Origin: DASYKT01 sp035995185
Lineage (GTDB): Bacteria > Acidobacteriota > Blastocatellia > Pyrinomonadales > Pyrinomonadaceae
Assembly: GCA_035995185.1 (NCBI GenBank)
Contig: DASYKT010000042.1
Span: forward strand, 122,973 to 186,972
Length of the DNA: 64,000 nucleotides
Direction: 5' to 3'
Both the position numbers and the translations under genes were made by a program. The notes below the pieces were generated by a model. The model worked only from the letters and a program-made list of their open reading frames with translations, searched no databases and was not told the DNA's origin. Shown here one piece after another: positions 42,989 to 52,798 of this stretch. Within the stretch, counting starts at the first letter, position 1. Every line of letters begins with the position of its first letter.

Positions 42989-45551
42989 ATTGCGGTTTGG
43001 CAGGGGATAACGGGTTCAGATCCCGATAATAAAGCAATTGATAAATACGGTAATTCGCCATTATCTTGTACACGTAATCTTTCGATTGCGAATAGGCTAT
43101 TTCAGGAACATACCGGTCCGGATCGTTTGAATGCGAGCGTTTTATCCATCGCGCCACGTTGCTTTCACCACCGTTGTAAGAAGCGGCGACCGCTTGCGGC
43201 TGTTCGGGAAACTGGTCAAAAAGATCTTTTATATACTGCGTGCCAAAAAGCACGGCCACCGGCGGATAGTAAAGTTCATTTTGGCTGAAGTTGGTTTTAC
43301 CCAGGCGGCCCGCGATCTTGTCCGACGTTGAGTAAATGAACTGCATCAGCCCGCGCGCCGCCGCGCTCGATCTGACATCCGGACGGAAGCGCGATTCCTG
43401 GCGCATGATCGAAAGCACAAAGCGAGGGTCGAGGCCGCGCACGTTAGACTCCGCCAGAAGAGGACCGGAAAAAGGCGCCGGATACAGCATCTCGATGGCT
43501 TCGCGGGGCGCGATCTCGCAAAGATAATCGTCCGGGACCTTGTTCCAGAGCGATTCGGAATAGGCGACAGACCGCGCGGGCAGATCGCCCTTTAGATATA
43601 AGCCGGCCAGCAGCTGGGCCGTTTCCGGCGGAAATTCGCCGAGAGGATTCGTGGCGGAACCATTGCTCAGGCCCGGCCTGAAAGGAGCGGGCGAGCGGTT
43701 TTCCCGCAGGGCGGTCTCGAGTTCCGGAGCGCCTTCGTCATACAGTTCAAGAAACAACAGTTCGTCGGCAAGGGCCCGGTGCAAATTTTCTCCTTCCGCG
43801 CCGCGCCGCTTTTCTTTAATGATCTCCGATCGGCCCGCTTTGGATTCCCGCAGTGAAAAGCCGATGTTATATTCCGGCAGCAGTGCATAAGCGCGCCGGA
43901 GTATATCGAGCAAGTTGGCCCTTGTGGCCGGGTCGTCCGTCAGACGCAGAGCGTTTTGCGTGGCTTTGCGGGCCGCGTCAGGCTGGTTTTGTTCAATAGC
44001 CCGGCCGGCGTGCGATCTGAGCTCCGCCAGCTTTCGGGTGATGATCAGCCCCTGGTCAGGATCTTTGGCCAACGCTTTTAGCCGGTCGGTCGCTTGCCAG
44101 CCATAATACCCGTTGCGACCTTCAGGTATCTCGAGGTACTCATTTATCGCCTCGTTAAAGCGCCCCAGATGTTCTAACGTGAAGGCGTGAAGAAAAGCCA
44201 CTTCTTCCTTGTTAGTACCGCCCGAGATCTTGATGCCGCCGAGATCGGGTTGTTCGCGCAATTCTTCCAGCGCCGCCAACGCTCTTCCCCAGTCATTCTG
44301 CGATAGATGTATCCGCGCCCGCGAAAAGATCGCCACCGCCCCGGCCGTTTTGCCGCTAAACCGTTCCTGAGTTTTTTCGGTCCACTCCAGGGCGCGGGTA
44401 AATTCCGCTTCGTCGCGCCAGGTATCGATAATGTTTAAGAACGCGCGCTCGAAATTTTCCTTTTCCGGATAAACCGCGATGTATTTCTGATAGCGGGAAA
44501 CTGCCTCGTTCGTTTTTCTTGTCCGCGCATAGGCCGAAGCGGCCTGGTTCAACGCTTCCGCGGAGATCGCGTGATCGGGAAACTCGATCTGGATGCGCTC
44601 GAACCACGGAATGGCGTCGTCAAAAAGTCCTTCCTGCACTAAGCCTCTGCCGATCTGAAACATCGCATCGGGCACGTTCTGACCTTGTGGAAAACGCTCG
44701 ACCACGGCGTTGTAATGAGAACGCGCGGCCGCAAAATCGCGGTTGAATTGATAGATCAAAGCACGTTTAAGGTGTTCGCTTTCGGAAACTTCAACCTGTG
44801 TGGCCGGCGCGGCCGTGTTTTGCCGGCTATCGAGTTCATCCAAAGCGCGCGCCGCCGCCAGAGCAAGATCATCCGGCGCTGCCGGGTTTGGAAGCCGATC
44901 GCAGATGCGGGCGAAAACTTCGCGGGCGTCGCTGATCCGGCCGCTCTGCGCAAAAGCCTGGCCGAGCAAAACGAGCGCTTCGCGTACGCGCGGGTTATTT
45001 TCGGTCAAATTCCCGGAAATAGGATCTGCTGAAACCGGGATAAAGGCCGATCCCGTTGATGAAAATTTGATCTTTTTTAGGGACGTGATAGAAGCGGGCA
45101 GATCGCCGCTGTCGAAATAACTTTGCGCCAGCCGCAATTGCGCCGCGTCCTGCAGCAGGCTGTCGGCGGAAACCGCGAGCAGCTGTTTTAGATACAGCCT
45201 TTCCAGCAGCATATTACCGCCGGCCCGCATCAGCATGGAAAGATGCCACAGCGAATATTCGCTCAGCAGCGAATTTCTCTTAACGACCGCCTGGTAGGCG
45301 GCCGCGGCGCCTGCTTCATCTCCGGTTTTTTCTAACAGGCGCGCCAACAGGTAATCGTAATTATTAAGCCGGAATAATCTGCCGTTCTCTTTCTGCAGCT
45401 GATCTAATGTCGTGATAGCGTCGGCGTAATTCTTGTTCTGAATATCTCTTTTGATCTTCCCGGCGGCGTCGGCGGGCTGAAGCTGAGAAAAGATGCCCGG
45501 GGCGCAGAAGCCAAATATTGCCAGCAAGCAGATCAAACGAATGGAATTCAT
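42987..45551 (-). CDS. Lytic transglycosylase, Slt70-like with TPR-type repeats
   Basis: An 854-residue periplasmic enzyme. A signal peptide (ending IFSQ) is followed by a long alpha-superhelix with TPR-like repeats (about 30-690) and a C-terminal SLT domain. The catalytic glutamate is Glu719 in MRQESRF; GLMQF and the AASYNGGESNVARW motif are also present. It cleaves the MurNAc-GlcNAc bond to form 1,6-anhydro ends during wall growth or recycling. It is longer than E. coli Slt70 (about 640 residues), mainly through extra repeats. It is probably monocistronic. Confidence 0.9.
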   Translation of the reverse strand: MNSIRLICLLAIFGFCAPGIFSQLQPADAAGKIKRDIQNKNYADAITTLDQLQKENGRLFRLNNYDYLLARLLEKTGDEAGAAAAYQAVVKRNSLLSEYSLWHLSMLMRAGGNMLLERLYLKQLLAVSADSLLQDAAQLRLAQSYFDSGDLPASITSLKKIKFSSTGSAFIPVSADPISGNLTENNPRVREALVLLGQAFAQSGRISDAREVFARICDRLPNPAAPDDLALAAARALDELDSRQNTAAPATQVEVSESEHLKRALIYQFNRDFAAARSHYNAVVERFPQGQNVPDAMFQIGRGLVQEGLFDDAIPWFERIQIEFPDHAISAEALNQAASAYARTRKTNEAVSRYQKYIAVYPEKENFERAFLNIIDTWRDEAEFTRALEWTEKTQERFSGKTAGAVAIFSRARIHLSQNDWGRALAALEELREQPDLGGIKISGGTNKEEVAFLHAFTLEHLGRFNEAINEYLEIPEGRNGYYGWQATDRLKALAKDPDQGLIITRKLAELRSHAGRAIEQNQPDAARKATQNALRLTDDPATRANLLDILRRAYALLPEYNIGFSLRESKAGRSEIIKEKRRGAEGENLHRALADELLFLELYDEGAPELETALRENRSPAPFRPGLSNGSATNPLGEFPPETAQLLAGLYLKGDLPARSVAYSESLWNKVPDDYLCEIAPREAIEMLYPAPFSGPLLAESNVRGLDPRFVLSIMRQESRFRPDVRSSAAARGLMQFIYSTSDKIAGRLGKTNFSQNELYYPPVAVLFGTQYIKDLFDQFPEQPQAVAASYNGGESNVARWIKRSHSNDPDRYVPEIAYSQSKDYVYKIMANYRIYQLLYYRDLNPLSPAKPQ

Positions 45552-45659
45552 ATATTTTTAACCGGTATCTATTCGGGCCCGTGCGGCCGGTTTCATTTTA
45601 GCTCAGTTTTCGGAAGCGCCAAATTAACAGATGAACGTAATTCGGCTAAAATTGAACAT

Positions 45660-46616
45660 ATGAATTCAGCAGAGGTGAGCAGTCCAAACACCGCGGAAAT
45701 TTTAGGCGGCGCTGAGACGGCAGATGCGATCAAGCGTGATGTCGCGGCCGAAGTGGCCAGGCTGGAAGCCGAGCACGGTTTCCGCCCGTGTTTAGCGGCC
45801 GTGCGGATCGGTGACGACCCGGCGTCCGCCGTGTATGTGGGAAATAAGATCAAGACCTCACAGGAACTCGGGCTTATCTCTGAACATCACGCGCTTTCCG
45901 CGAATGCCACCCGGGAAGAACTGCTTTCGCTGATAGATTCTCTAAATAAGCGCAATGAAGTAGACGGGATTCTAGTGCAGCTGCCGCTGCCCAAAGGGCT
46001 GGATGAAAAAGAAATATTGGAAGCGATAGACCCGGAAAAAGATGTGGACGGGTTTCACCCGATGAACGTCGGACGGCTGGTTTCCGGGCAAGGTGTTTTA
46101 GCTCCATGTACGCCTGCCGGGATCATCGAGCTTTTAAGGCATAACAACATCGAGATAGCAGGAGCGCATGCGGTAGTCGTCGGGCGCAGCAACATAGTGG
46201 GCAAACCCATGGCCCAGCTGCTGCTGCAAAATGATGCGACCGTTACCATCTGCCACTCCCGCACAAAAAATCTAGTATCAATGACACGCCAGGCTGATAT
46301 TCTGGTAGCGGCGATCGGGCGCGCGGGTTTTATCCGCGGCGAACATATCAAACCGGGCGCGGTGGTAATCGATGTAGGCATGAATAAGGTTGAAGACGAA
46401 GCGGCGGCGCGCGCGCTTTTTGATGACGGCGAGATCGACAAGCGGTTGGCGGCGATCGCAAAACGAGGATTCACTTTGGTGGGCGATGTAAATCCGGCTG
46501 AGGCGAAAAAGATCGCCGGTAAATTTACGCCCGTTCCGGGCGGCGTCGGATTGCTGACTGTGGCGATGCTGATGAAAAACACTGTCACCGCCGCCAAGCG
46601 GCGCAGAAAGATATAG
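45660..46616 (+). CDS. folD: Methylenetetrahydrofolate dehydrogenase/cyclohydrolase
   Basis: A 318-residue bifunctional enzyme of one-carbon metabolism. The catalytic lysine lies in YVGNKIK (about residue 65), the folate motif is ILVQLPLPKGL, the active-site DVDGFHPMNVG is intact, and the NADP site reads VVGRSNIVGKPMAQLL. The C-terminal TPVPGGVGLLTVAMLM is diagnostic. The N-terminal extension of about 15 residues and a basic tail are slightly longer than usual. It is followed 13 bases later by coaE, so the two form an operon. Confidence 0.95.
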   Translation: MNSAEVSSPNTAEILGGAETADAIKRDVAAEVARLEAEHGFRPCLAAVRIGDDPASAVYVGNKIKTSQELGLISEHHALSANATREELLSLIDSLNKRNEVDGILVQLPLPKGLDEKEILEAIDPEKDVDGFHPMNVGRLVSGQGVLAPCTPAGIIELLRHNNIEIAGAHAVVVGRSNIVGKPMAQLLLQNDATVTICHSRTKNLVSMTRQADILVAAIGRAGFIRGEHIKPGAVVIDVGMNKVEDEAAARALFDDGEIDKRLAAIAKRGFTLVGDVNPAEAKKIAGKFTPVPGGVGLLTVAMLMKNTVTAAKRRRKI

Positions 46617-46629
46617 AAGAAAGATACAA

Positions 46630-47235
46630 ATGCTAAAAGTCGGCTTAACAGGTTCGATCGCGGTAGGAAAGACCTTTGTCTGCCAGGTGCTGGCGGAACT
46701 GGGCTGTCATGTGCTCGATGCCGATAACGTGGCCCGCGACGTGGTAAAGCCCAGCACCAGCGGGTGGGTGGAAATACGCGAGGCCTTCGGCGTGGAAGTT
46801 TTTCAGGAAAATGGCGAGCTTGACCGCAAGAAAATGGGCGCGATAGTTTTTGCCGACGAAGAAAAACGACAGATGCTTAATTCGATCGTTCATCCGCTGG
46901 TGATCGAAGAGCAAAATAAATGGCTCGCGGAAAAAGAGGCGGAAGACCCTGACGGTGTCGCGGTGATCGACGCGGCTTTGATGATCGAATCCGGCGGCAG
47001 CAAGAGATTCGACAAACTGGTGGTGGTGTGGTGCCGGCCCGAAGTGCAGGTCGAACGATTGATAAAGCGAAACTTTCTCAGCCGCGAGGAAGCCCAGCGG
47101 CGGATCGCTACGCAAATGCCGCAGGAAGAGAAAAAGAAATACGCCGATTATTTGATAGACACGTCGGAAAGTTTTGAACCTTCGCGGGAGCAGACCGAAT
47201 CTCTTTTCAAACAATTAAAGAGTTTGTCGGTATAG
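46630..47235 (+). CDS. coaE: Dephospho-CoA kinase
   Basis: A 201-residue kinase that performs the last step of coenzyme A synthesis. The P-loop GSIAVGKT (residues 8-15) has Ala-Val where Gly-Ser/Ala is common, which still fits the GxxxxGKT/S rule. The DADNVARDVV motif (about 31-40), HPLVI and the late DYLIDTSES segment are typical. It is downstream of folD and probably cotranscribed. Confidence 0.93.
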   Translation: MLKVGLTGSIAVGKTFVCQVLAELGCHVLDADNVARDVVKPSTSGWVEIREAFGVEVFQENGELDRKKMGAIVFADEEKRQMLNSIVHPLVIEEQNKWLAEKEAEDPDGVAVIDAALMIESGGSKRFDKLVVVWCRPEVQVERLIKRNFLSREEAQRRIATQMPQEEKKKYADYLIDTSESFEPSREQTESLFKQLKSLSV

Positions 47236-47361
47236 ATCGAGTTCCGGTAACGCCGATCTTTTTAACTCAGCGGCTCAATATTTTAGAATTAGGCTTTATA
47301 GGCAAACACCTACTGAAGCGCTACCGTTTGGCAACTTGATCCCGGTAAAAAGGAGTATGAC

Positions 47362-47664
47362 ATGATAAACAAAACACTTTTAAGAAAGATAGTGGTTCTG
47401 GCCGTTCTTTCAATTTCTTTGGGCTGGTTTATTTACGGCAATTCGGCATCGGTGAGAACGGTCCACGCTGCTCCCTGCTGCCAATCATGTTTGACGGATT
47501 TTAATATCTGTATGAATACCTGCACCACTAATTGCCAGCGTTGTTATAATTCGCTGAATTTTTGTAACCATCACTGCCAAGTGTGCGAATCCTGCACCGA
47601 TACGCCGGATTGTCCGACGGGATGTGATTGTGATGTGGTGAATGCTACTTGTATCTGTTTTTAA
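47362..47664 (+). CDS. Cys-rich exported peptide (paralog 3)
   Basis: A 100-residue precursor of the same kind as the two at 2115 and 2484, but 44 kb away and on the other strand. The leader reads LLRKIVVLAVLSISLGW, like the LSRKFLILAVLSG of the others. The mature part starts CC-x2-C-x6-C-x3-C-x3-C-x2-C-x6-C-x3-C, the same duplicated frame with a shorter central loop. An additional Cys-rich tail (seven more cysteines) follows. AAGGAGT precedes the ATG. It stands alone between coaE and a CYTH gene. A thioredoxin-like protein and other envelope proteins exist in the window, but no processing or immunity gene is adjacent. Confidence 0.7.
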   Translation: MINKTLLRKIVVLAVLSISLGWFIYGNSASVRTVHAAPCCQSCLTDFNICMNTCTTNCQRCYNSLNFCNHHCQVCESCTDTPDCPTGCDCDVVNATCICF

Positions 47665-47760
47665 GATTTTGTAAAAGATATCTTTTGACCGCTAATTTAA
47701 CCGGGCTTGATCTTATTGTGACCTGACCTGTGAGACGAAAAATGCACGGGATTATCCGGC

Positions 47761-48306
47761 TCATTTATCAAATCGCGCCTCGATCACCTCACCGTTTCGT
47801 TTGCCGGATCTCGCGGTCAATTGAGGATAGGTTTCATGGACAGCTTCAAGGGTCTCAATGCCAAGTAGCTTTTCAGTCTTTTCTATCGCTTCTACAGTGC
47901 CTTCAATTTCCATATAAAGCCCGAAAGGCAGCTCGTCCAGCACGACCTCGACATCGTCAAACCGCCAGGTCCGGCGTTTCTTTTCATAGACCAGCGAGCG
48001 GGTAAACCCCAGCGATTCGAATATTTGCAGGGCGGCAGCAAAATCTTCCACCATGGTTTCGTGTTCTATCTGATGCTTGATGCCTGACTGAGTGGGAAGT
48101 CTTTCTTTGTATGTAAGCAATGTTTTCTCACCGATCCGACGCAGGCGAAGAACCGCTTGTTTATCATTCAAGATCCCGCCGGTGAAAATAATATTTTCCT
48201 CAAAGTCTTCTCCGACAAATTTGACATCCGTCTCTTTGAGGGCAAGGACAAGGTTAGAGCGCTCGTCGGCAGTCAGGAGATATTTTTTCTCGATCTCTAT
48301 AGACAT
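47761..48306 (-). CDS. CYTH-domain protein (class IV adenylate cyclase-like)
   Basis: A 181-residue protein with the CYTH signature E-x-E-x-K near the start (EIEKK, residues 4-8). Alternating charged beta strands follow (VLRLRRIG, LLTYKER, HETMV, VVLDELPFGLYMEIEG). This tunnel-fold family includes CyaB-type adenylate cyclases, thiamine triphosphatase and tripolyphosphatases, and all use Mg and triphosphate substrates. The LYMEIEG motif suits the CyaB group, but activity cannot be fixed from sequence. It ends 36 bases before the ABC permease gene begins its leftward frame's stop, so these are separate units or a loose operon. Confidence 0.85.
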   Translation of the reverse strand: MSIEIEKKYLLTADERSNLVLALKETDVKFVGEDFEENIIFTGGILNDKQAVLRLRRIGEKTLLTYKERLPTQSGIKHQIEHETMVEDFAAALQIFESLGFTRSLVYEKKRRTWRFDDVEVVLDELPFGLYMEIEGTVEAIEKTEKLLGIETLEAVHETYPQLTARSGKRNGEVIEARFDK

Positions 48307-48342
48307 AGATTGAGGCCAACTTACTCATGAAAATTGAAATTA

Positions 48343-49698
48343 CTATTTTTGCCAAACCCACCGCCACATTTCGGGAATGGTCGCGCGCTTGCCGTACATC
48401 AGCATCCCGATGCGGTAAACCCTGGAGGCGAACCAAACCAGCGCCACTATCGTCGCCACATTTAAGAAAACAGAAAAAGCTATTTGCCAGAGCGGCGGTG
48501 TTTCGATCGCGATGCGAACGGGCATAACGATCGGCGCAGTGAACGGGGCCACCGATACCCAAAAAGAGAAGGCCGAGTTAGGGTCTCTGATCACGGCAAA
48601 CATACTGAAAAAACCGATCATCAGGATCAGGACCGGCGGAAAGGCAAGCTGCTGGCCTTCCTGTGGAGTGGTGACCATCGAACCGATCACGGCATAAATG
48701 GTCGCGTACATAAAAAATCCCAGCAGGAAAAAAAGAAGAAAATAGAGAACAAAAGCTACGGAAAGATTAGGAAGAGAAACATCCGCGCCGCCGGCCAATG
48801 AAAGCGCCACGCCGGAAGTCAGCAGGATCAGGGCGGAAAATGTCCAGATAGCCACCTGGGTCATTCCCGCCAGGCCCACGCCCAGCAATTTTCCCATCAT
48901 CAGATCGAACGGCTTGGCCGAGGAAAATAAAACTTCGGCGATGCGCGTTTCCTTTTCTTCGATTATCGCCTGCAAGATGGCCGCGCCGTAGATGGCGAGC
49001 GTGACATAGATCAGAATGCCGATCGCAAAACCGATGCCGAATCCCCAGCCCGGATCTTTCTCCAAACCTTTTTCGCTAACCTTGGTCGTCTCTATATTAA
49101 CTTTTTGGTTGAGTTCTTTTAACTGAGTTTCGTTTATGTTCGCTTTCGTCAGCCGGTCGGAGCGCACCGCGTCCTCGAGCGCTTTGGTCAGCACCTCTTT
49201 GGTGATGATGTCGCCGGGGTTGCGCGAAAAAAGTTCCAGTTTCGCGTCGGGCCGGTCAGGTTCGGCGGGCACGATCAGAAAAGTATCCAGCTTGTCTTCC
49301 TTGATCCTGGCGATAAGTTCGGCGCGGACCTGCTCTTCGCTTTTTCCGTCCGCAGGCACGTCTTCCAGCACGAAATTGCCGCCGATCTGCTGGGCGCTGC
49401 GCTTCATCTTCTCATCCTGCGAAGCATTCAGGTCTTTGTAGGAAGAATCTTTCACGGCCTCGCGGAAATTTTCCAGCTGCCGTTCCGGGGACAGGTTCTG
49501 GTGCAGCCTCGGGGCGATCCTTCCGGAAGGGTCGACGATCGCCAAGCGTATCGCGTCGCCCTGCATGGTGATCAGCAGCATCGGCAGCACGCTGACCGCC
49601 ACCATAAAGACCGGCGCCAGCAGGGTGGAGACAATAAAAGTTTTCGTCCAGACGATCTTAAAATATTCACGCTTGGTGACCGCTAAAAGTTTACGCAT
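48343..49698 (-). CDS. ABC-2 type transporter permease (NatB-like)
   Basis: A 451-residue membrane protein. One N-terminal helix (about 23-42) precedes a large extracytoplasmic domain, and five or six helices follow from residue 225 on. This is the layout of NatB/ABC-2 permeases that export sodium, drugs or lipids. The motif ILQAIIEEKETRIAEVLFSS near residue 240 is typical of the family. It starts one base after the ATPase stop, so the two are translationally coupled. The substrate is unknown. Confidence 0.88.
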   Translation of the reverse strand: MRKLLAVTKREYFKIVWTKTFIVSTLLAPVFMVAVSVLPMLLITMQGDAIRLAIVDPSGRIAPRLHQNLSPERQLENFREAVKDSSYKDLNASQDEKMKRSAQQIGGNFVLEDVPADGKSEEQVRAELIARIKEDKLDTFLIVPAEPDRPDAKLELFSRNPGDIITKEVLTKALEDAVRSDRLTKANINETQLKELNQKVNIETTKVSEKGLEKDPGWGFGIGFAIGILIYVTLAIYGAAILQAIIEEKETRIAEVLFSSAKPFDLMMGKLLGVGLAGMTQVAIWTFSALILLTSGVALSLAGGADVSLPNLSVAFVLYFLLFFLLGFFMYATIYAVIGSMVTTPQEGQQLAFPPVLILMIGFFSMFAVIRDPNSAFSFWVSVAPFTAPIVMPVRIAIETPPLWQIAFSVFLNVATIVALVWFASRVYRIGMLMYGKRATIPEMWRWVWQK

Positions 49699-49699
49699 A

Positions 49700-50617
49700 T
49701 TAATAACCGGACTTGTTTACTGCCTCAATAAAAATATCGTTCAAGCTGGGCTCCGCTATTTCAAACTTGGTCACTTCGGCGCCGGAATCTATCAGAAGCT
49801 TGAGTAACTTTTGCGCATCCGCGTCTTTGGTCAGCAGCAATTCGCGCTCGTCCGCATGCCGGGTAACTTTTGCGACCATGCCGGAACCTTGCAGAACGTC
49901 GTCGCCCGCCGTCGAGCGCAGAGCGAGCCGGTCCTTGCCATAGCTTTCCTTTACCTGCCGCAAAGTGCCGCCTAAAACTTTATGAGATTTATTGATAAGA
50001 ATGATGTCATCGCAAAGACGTTCGGCGGTTTCCATCTGGTGAGTGGAAAAGATTATGGTTTTCCCTTTGGTCTTAAGCTCGCTGACAATATCGATCAGCA
50101 GCTCGACATTTATCGGGTCGAGGCCGGAAAAAGGTTCGTCCAAAATTATCACTTCCGGTTCGTGCAAGACCGCGGCGATGAACTGGATCTTTTGCTGCAT
50201 TCCTTTTGACAGGTCGGAGGCTTTTTTTGTTTTCCACGAGCTGAGTTCGAAACGGTCGAGCCAATAGTCGATGCGTTCGTCGGCTTGTTTCTGCGGGACG
50301 TCTTTGAGCGCGGCAAAATAGCGCAGCTGTTCGTTGATCCGCATTTTTTTGTAAAGGCCGCGTTCTTCCGGCAAGTAACCGATGCGGTCCTGCAGCTTCG
50401 ACGACATCCGCTGGCCGAGGAGCTCGATCGTGCCTTCATCGGGCATCGTGATATTGACGATCATCCGGATGGTGGTGGTCTTTCCCGCGCCGTTGGGGCC
50501 GAGAAAGCCGAAGATGCGCCCGGCGCGGACATCAAAACTGATGTGGTCGACCGCTGTGAAATCACCGTAACGTTTGGTGACGTTTTCTACTTTAAGGGAA
50601 ATATTTTCCACGTTCAT
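49700..50617 (-). CDS. ABC transporter ATP-binding protein (NatA-like)
   Basis: A 305-residue ATPase. It carries Walker A GPNGAGKTT (40-48), signature LSKGMQQ (136-142), Walker B VIILDEP (156-162) and a switch histidine in STHQME. The C-terminal 80 residues are the extension common in NatA/DUF4162 proteins. It powers the downstream permease. I chose ATG 50617; a TTG ten codons upstream would add an unusual leader. It is divergent from the corA-type gene. Confidence 0.9.
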   Translation of the reverse strand: MNVENISLKVENVTKRYGDFTAVDHISFDVRAGRIFGFLGPNGAGKTTTIRMIVNITMPDEGTIELLGQRMSSKLQDRIGYLPEERGLYKKMRINEQLRYFAALKDVPQKQADERIDYWLDRFELSSWKTKKASDLSKGMQQKIQFIAAVLHEPEVIILDEPFSGLDPINVELLIDIVSELKTKGKTIIFSTHQMETAERLCDDIILINKSHKVLGGTLRQVKESYGKDRLALRSTAGDDVLQGSGMVAKVTRHADERELLLTKDADAQKLLKLLIDSGAEVTKFEIAEPSLNDIFIEAVNKSGY

Positions 50618-50769
50618 ATTAGATCGTACGAATAAATAATAATTCAAGTTTGGCTTTTCGGGAAAAAGGCAATTTCGATTTGTATTTCGCGCTCCTTCGC
50701 GTTGATATTGAGATAAGAAACCACTATCCTGATGATGAAATCACTGGGAGACGGCGGCTTAAAAATCAG

Positions 50770-51846
50770 ATGGAAATCTACTTGTATCGTAATAACTCGG
50801 GACGCGTGGAAAAAGGCTTTTCGGCCAAAGACCTGCCGGATCTGTTAAAGGACGAAAACAACGTCATCTGGGTGGATATGGAGCACCCGCACAAGGAAGA
50901 GGAGATCGTTCTTGCCGATGTGTTCGATTTTCACCCGCTCACCATCGAGGACGCGCGGGAAACCCGCAACCAGCCCAAAGTCGAAGTGTTCCCTGACTAC
51001 CTTTTCTTTATCGTTCACGGCGTGCGCCCGGGAGAAACCGCGTCCGGCAATTTTACCACCAAGGAATTGGACGGGTACCTGGGAAAGAACTACGTCGTCA
51101 CCTATCATCACGAAAGTTTTCACAGTATCAATAATGTAAAACGCCAGATCACCAGCAGCCCTTTCATTTGCCAGCGGGGCGCCTCGTATCTGCTCAACCG
51201 CATTCTTGATGAGCTGGTCGATCTTTATATGCCGGTGATCGACGATTACGACCATTCGATAAATGAAATGGAAGAGCGCATCTTCCGCCTGAAAAAAGGC
51301 AGCAACGAAATGCTGGGCGAGATAATGAACCTGCGGCGCTCGGTCGCGCGTTTGCGCCGGATAAGTTCAAAACAGCTCGACGTGCTTTACAAGTTTGCTC
51401 ACGGGGATTTTCCTTTTATCGAGGAAGAAGATCTGCCGTTTTATCGCGACGTCTATGACCACCTGCAGCGGATCAGCGACCTCTCGGAAGGCTACCGCGA
51501 TCTGGTCGGCGGGCTAATGGATATTCATTTTAACGTGATCGCCACGCGGACCAATGACGTGATGAAAGTGCTGGCTGTTTTTTCGGCTATCATGCTGCCG
51601 CTGTCTTTGATCGCGGGAATATACGGCATGAATTTTGACAATATGCCTGAGCTGAAAACCTCTTATGGCTATTATTTCACGCTCGGCTTAATGTTGGTGG
51701 TGGGTTTGGGATTGTTCATTTATTTTTGGCGGCGCGGCTGGGTGGGAAATTCCGGGGAAGATCTGCCCGCACCGAACGAAAACCTTCACGAAACCTTCGA
51801 TGTTCCGATGCACGGAGATCGGACCAGCATAGAAGATCGAATGTGA
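50770..51846 (+). CDS. CorA-family Mg2+/Co2+ transporter
   Basis: A 358-residue membrane protein with a large N-terminal cytoplasmic domain and two C-terminal helices. The signature Y285-G-M-N288 is followed by FDNMPEL. The helical stalk (NEMEERIFRLKKGSNE, then NLRRSVARLRR) is typical of CorA pentamers. It carries Mg2+ (or Co2+/Ni2+) along the potential. The frame is open 40 codons upstream from a TTG, but ATG 50770 gives the family N-terminus. It is convergent with pgpA, two bases apart at the stops. Confidence 0.92.
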   Translation: MEIYLYRNNSGRVEKGFSAKDLPDLLKDENNVIWVDMEHPHKEEEIVLADVFDFHPLTIEDARETRNQPKVEVFPDYLFFIVHGVRPGETASGNFTTKELDGYLGKNYVVTYHHESFHSINNVKRQITSSPFICQRGASYLLNRILDELVDLYMPVIDDYDHSINEMEERIFRLKKGSNEMLGEIMNLRRSVARLRRISSKQLDVLYKFAHGDFPFIEEEDLPFYRDVYDHLQRISDLSEGYRDLVGGLMDIHFNVIATRTNDVMKVLAVFSAIMLPLSLIAGIYGMNFDNMPELKTSYGYYFTLGLMLVVGLGLFIYFWRRGWVGNSGEDLPAPNENLHETFDVPMHGDRTSIEDRM

Positions 51847-51848
51847 TC

Positions 51849-52409
51849 TTAAAAGCTCATGCTTAGCGCCTGGATCAGCGCCAGGCAAATGCCGGCGTAA
51901 ACTCCTGCCAGAATATCGTCCGCGCAGACGCCCAAACCGCCGGGCAGGTCCTGCAGCGAATCTATCGGGTAAGGTTTCCAGATATCAAAGAGGCGGAACA
52001 ATAAAAATCCGGCCAGGATCATCCACCAGGAAATCGCCAGCGGAACAAAGAAAAACACCAGGAACTGCCCCATCAGTTCGTCAACCACCACCTTGCCGGG
52101 GTCTTTATCGGCGAAAAGTTTTGCGGCCCGGCCCGCCGCCCAGATGCCCAGCAGAATAAAAAGCAAAAGAGCCAGCAGCAAAACAAACTCCAGCCAGGCC
52201 CCGGCCGTCTCTTTGTGCCAGCCGAAATATTCGCTCGCGCATTGCGTCAAGCTAAGCGCCGCCCATCGCACCAGCAGGTAAATGCCTACCGCGACCGCCG
52301 AACCCCACGTCCCCGGCGCTACCGGCAGATAGCCCACGCCGAAGGTTGAAAGGGCGATAGAGAAATAGTCCGCAAAACCGGACGGTGATGTTTTTTCAGG
52401 GTTGTTCAT
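51849..52409 (-). CDS. pgpA: Phosphatidylglycerophosphatase A
   Basis: A 186-residue inner-membrane phosphatase that makes phosphatidylglycerol from its phosphate. The family motifs are clear: GVGYLPVAPGTWGS (about 24-37), KDPGKVVVDELMGQ and FRLFDIWKPYPI. The four helices flank these. The insertion with QCASEYFGWHKE between helices is longer than in E. coli. It may work with the other lipid-related gene, the GT28-type glycosyltransferase, but they are far apart. Upstream, 52410-52798 carries no gene. Confidence 0.92.
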   Translation of the reverse strand: MNNPEKTSPSGFADYFSIALSTFGVGYLPVAPGTWGSAVAVGIYLLVRWAALSLTQCASEYFGWHKETAGAWLEFVLLLALLLFILLGIWAAGRAAKLFADKDPGKVVVDELMGQFLVFFFVPLAISWWMILAGFLLFRLFDIWKPYPIDSLQDLPGGLGVCADDILAGVYAGICLALIQALSMSF

Positions 52410-52798
52410 TGAGCAGTTTGAGTCGTCTAGGATTATACCGCCGATACGCGCATATTCATAAAGCGTGCTGAGCCGAAATAATTTGGCTATCAGCTAACAG
52501 CTTTTTTACTTTAAAAAGTTAATCTTTACTGCCGCAATATATTCTTCCGCAAATGGTGCGCTAATGATACGTCTACTACTTAACAACAGAGAACCGGATG
52601 ACACGATTGTGATATCCCACATAGTTTTATCGAATCTGTAATAAGCCCCCTGCTACGTTCTGAAATTAATTGAAATCATTACCGCTGAAATGCGTTCGGG
52701 CCGCAATTTTTTGCGTGAGCAGATGGCGCGAATAAATTCTCCCGGTTATGTTTGTTGAAAAAATTATACATTTCCCAATTTAAAGGAGCTAGAAGAAA
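52410..52798. other. Gene-free intergenic region
   Basis: About 390 bases without an open frame of note. It is AT-rich near its right end, where TTATACAT at about 52762 could be a -10 for the downstream cluster, just before the AAAGGAG RBS. No repeat or RNA gene was recognised. Confidence 0.5.
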
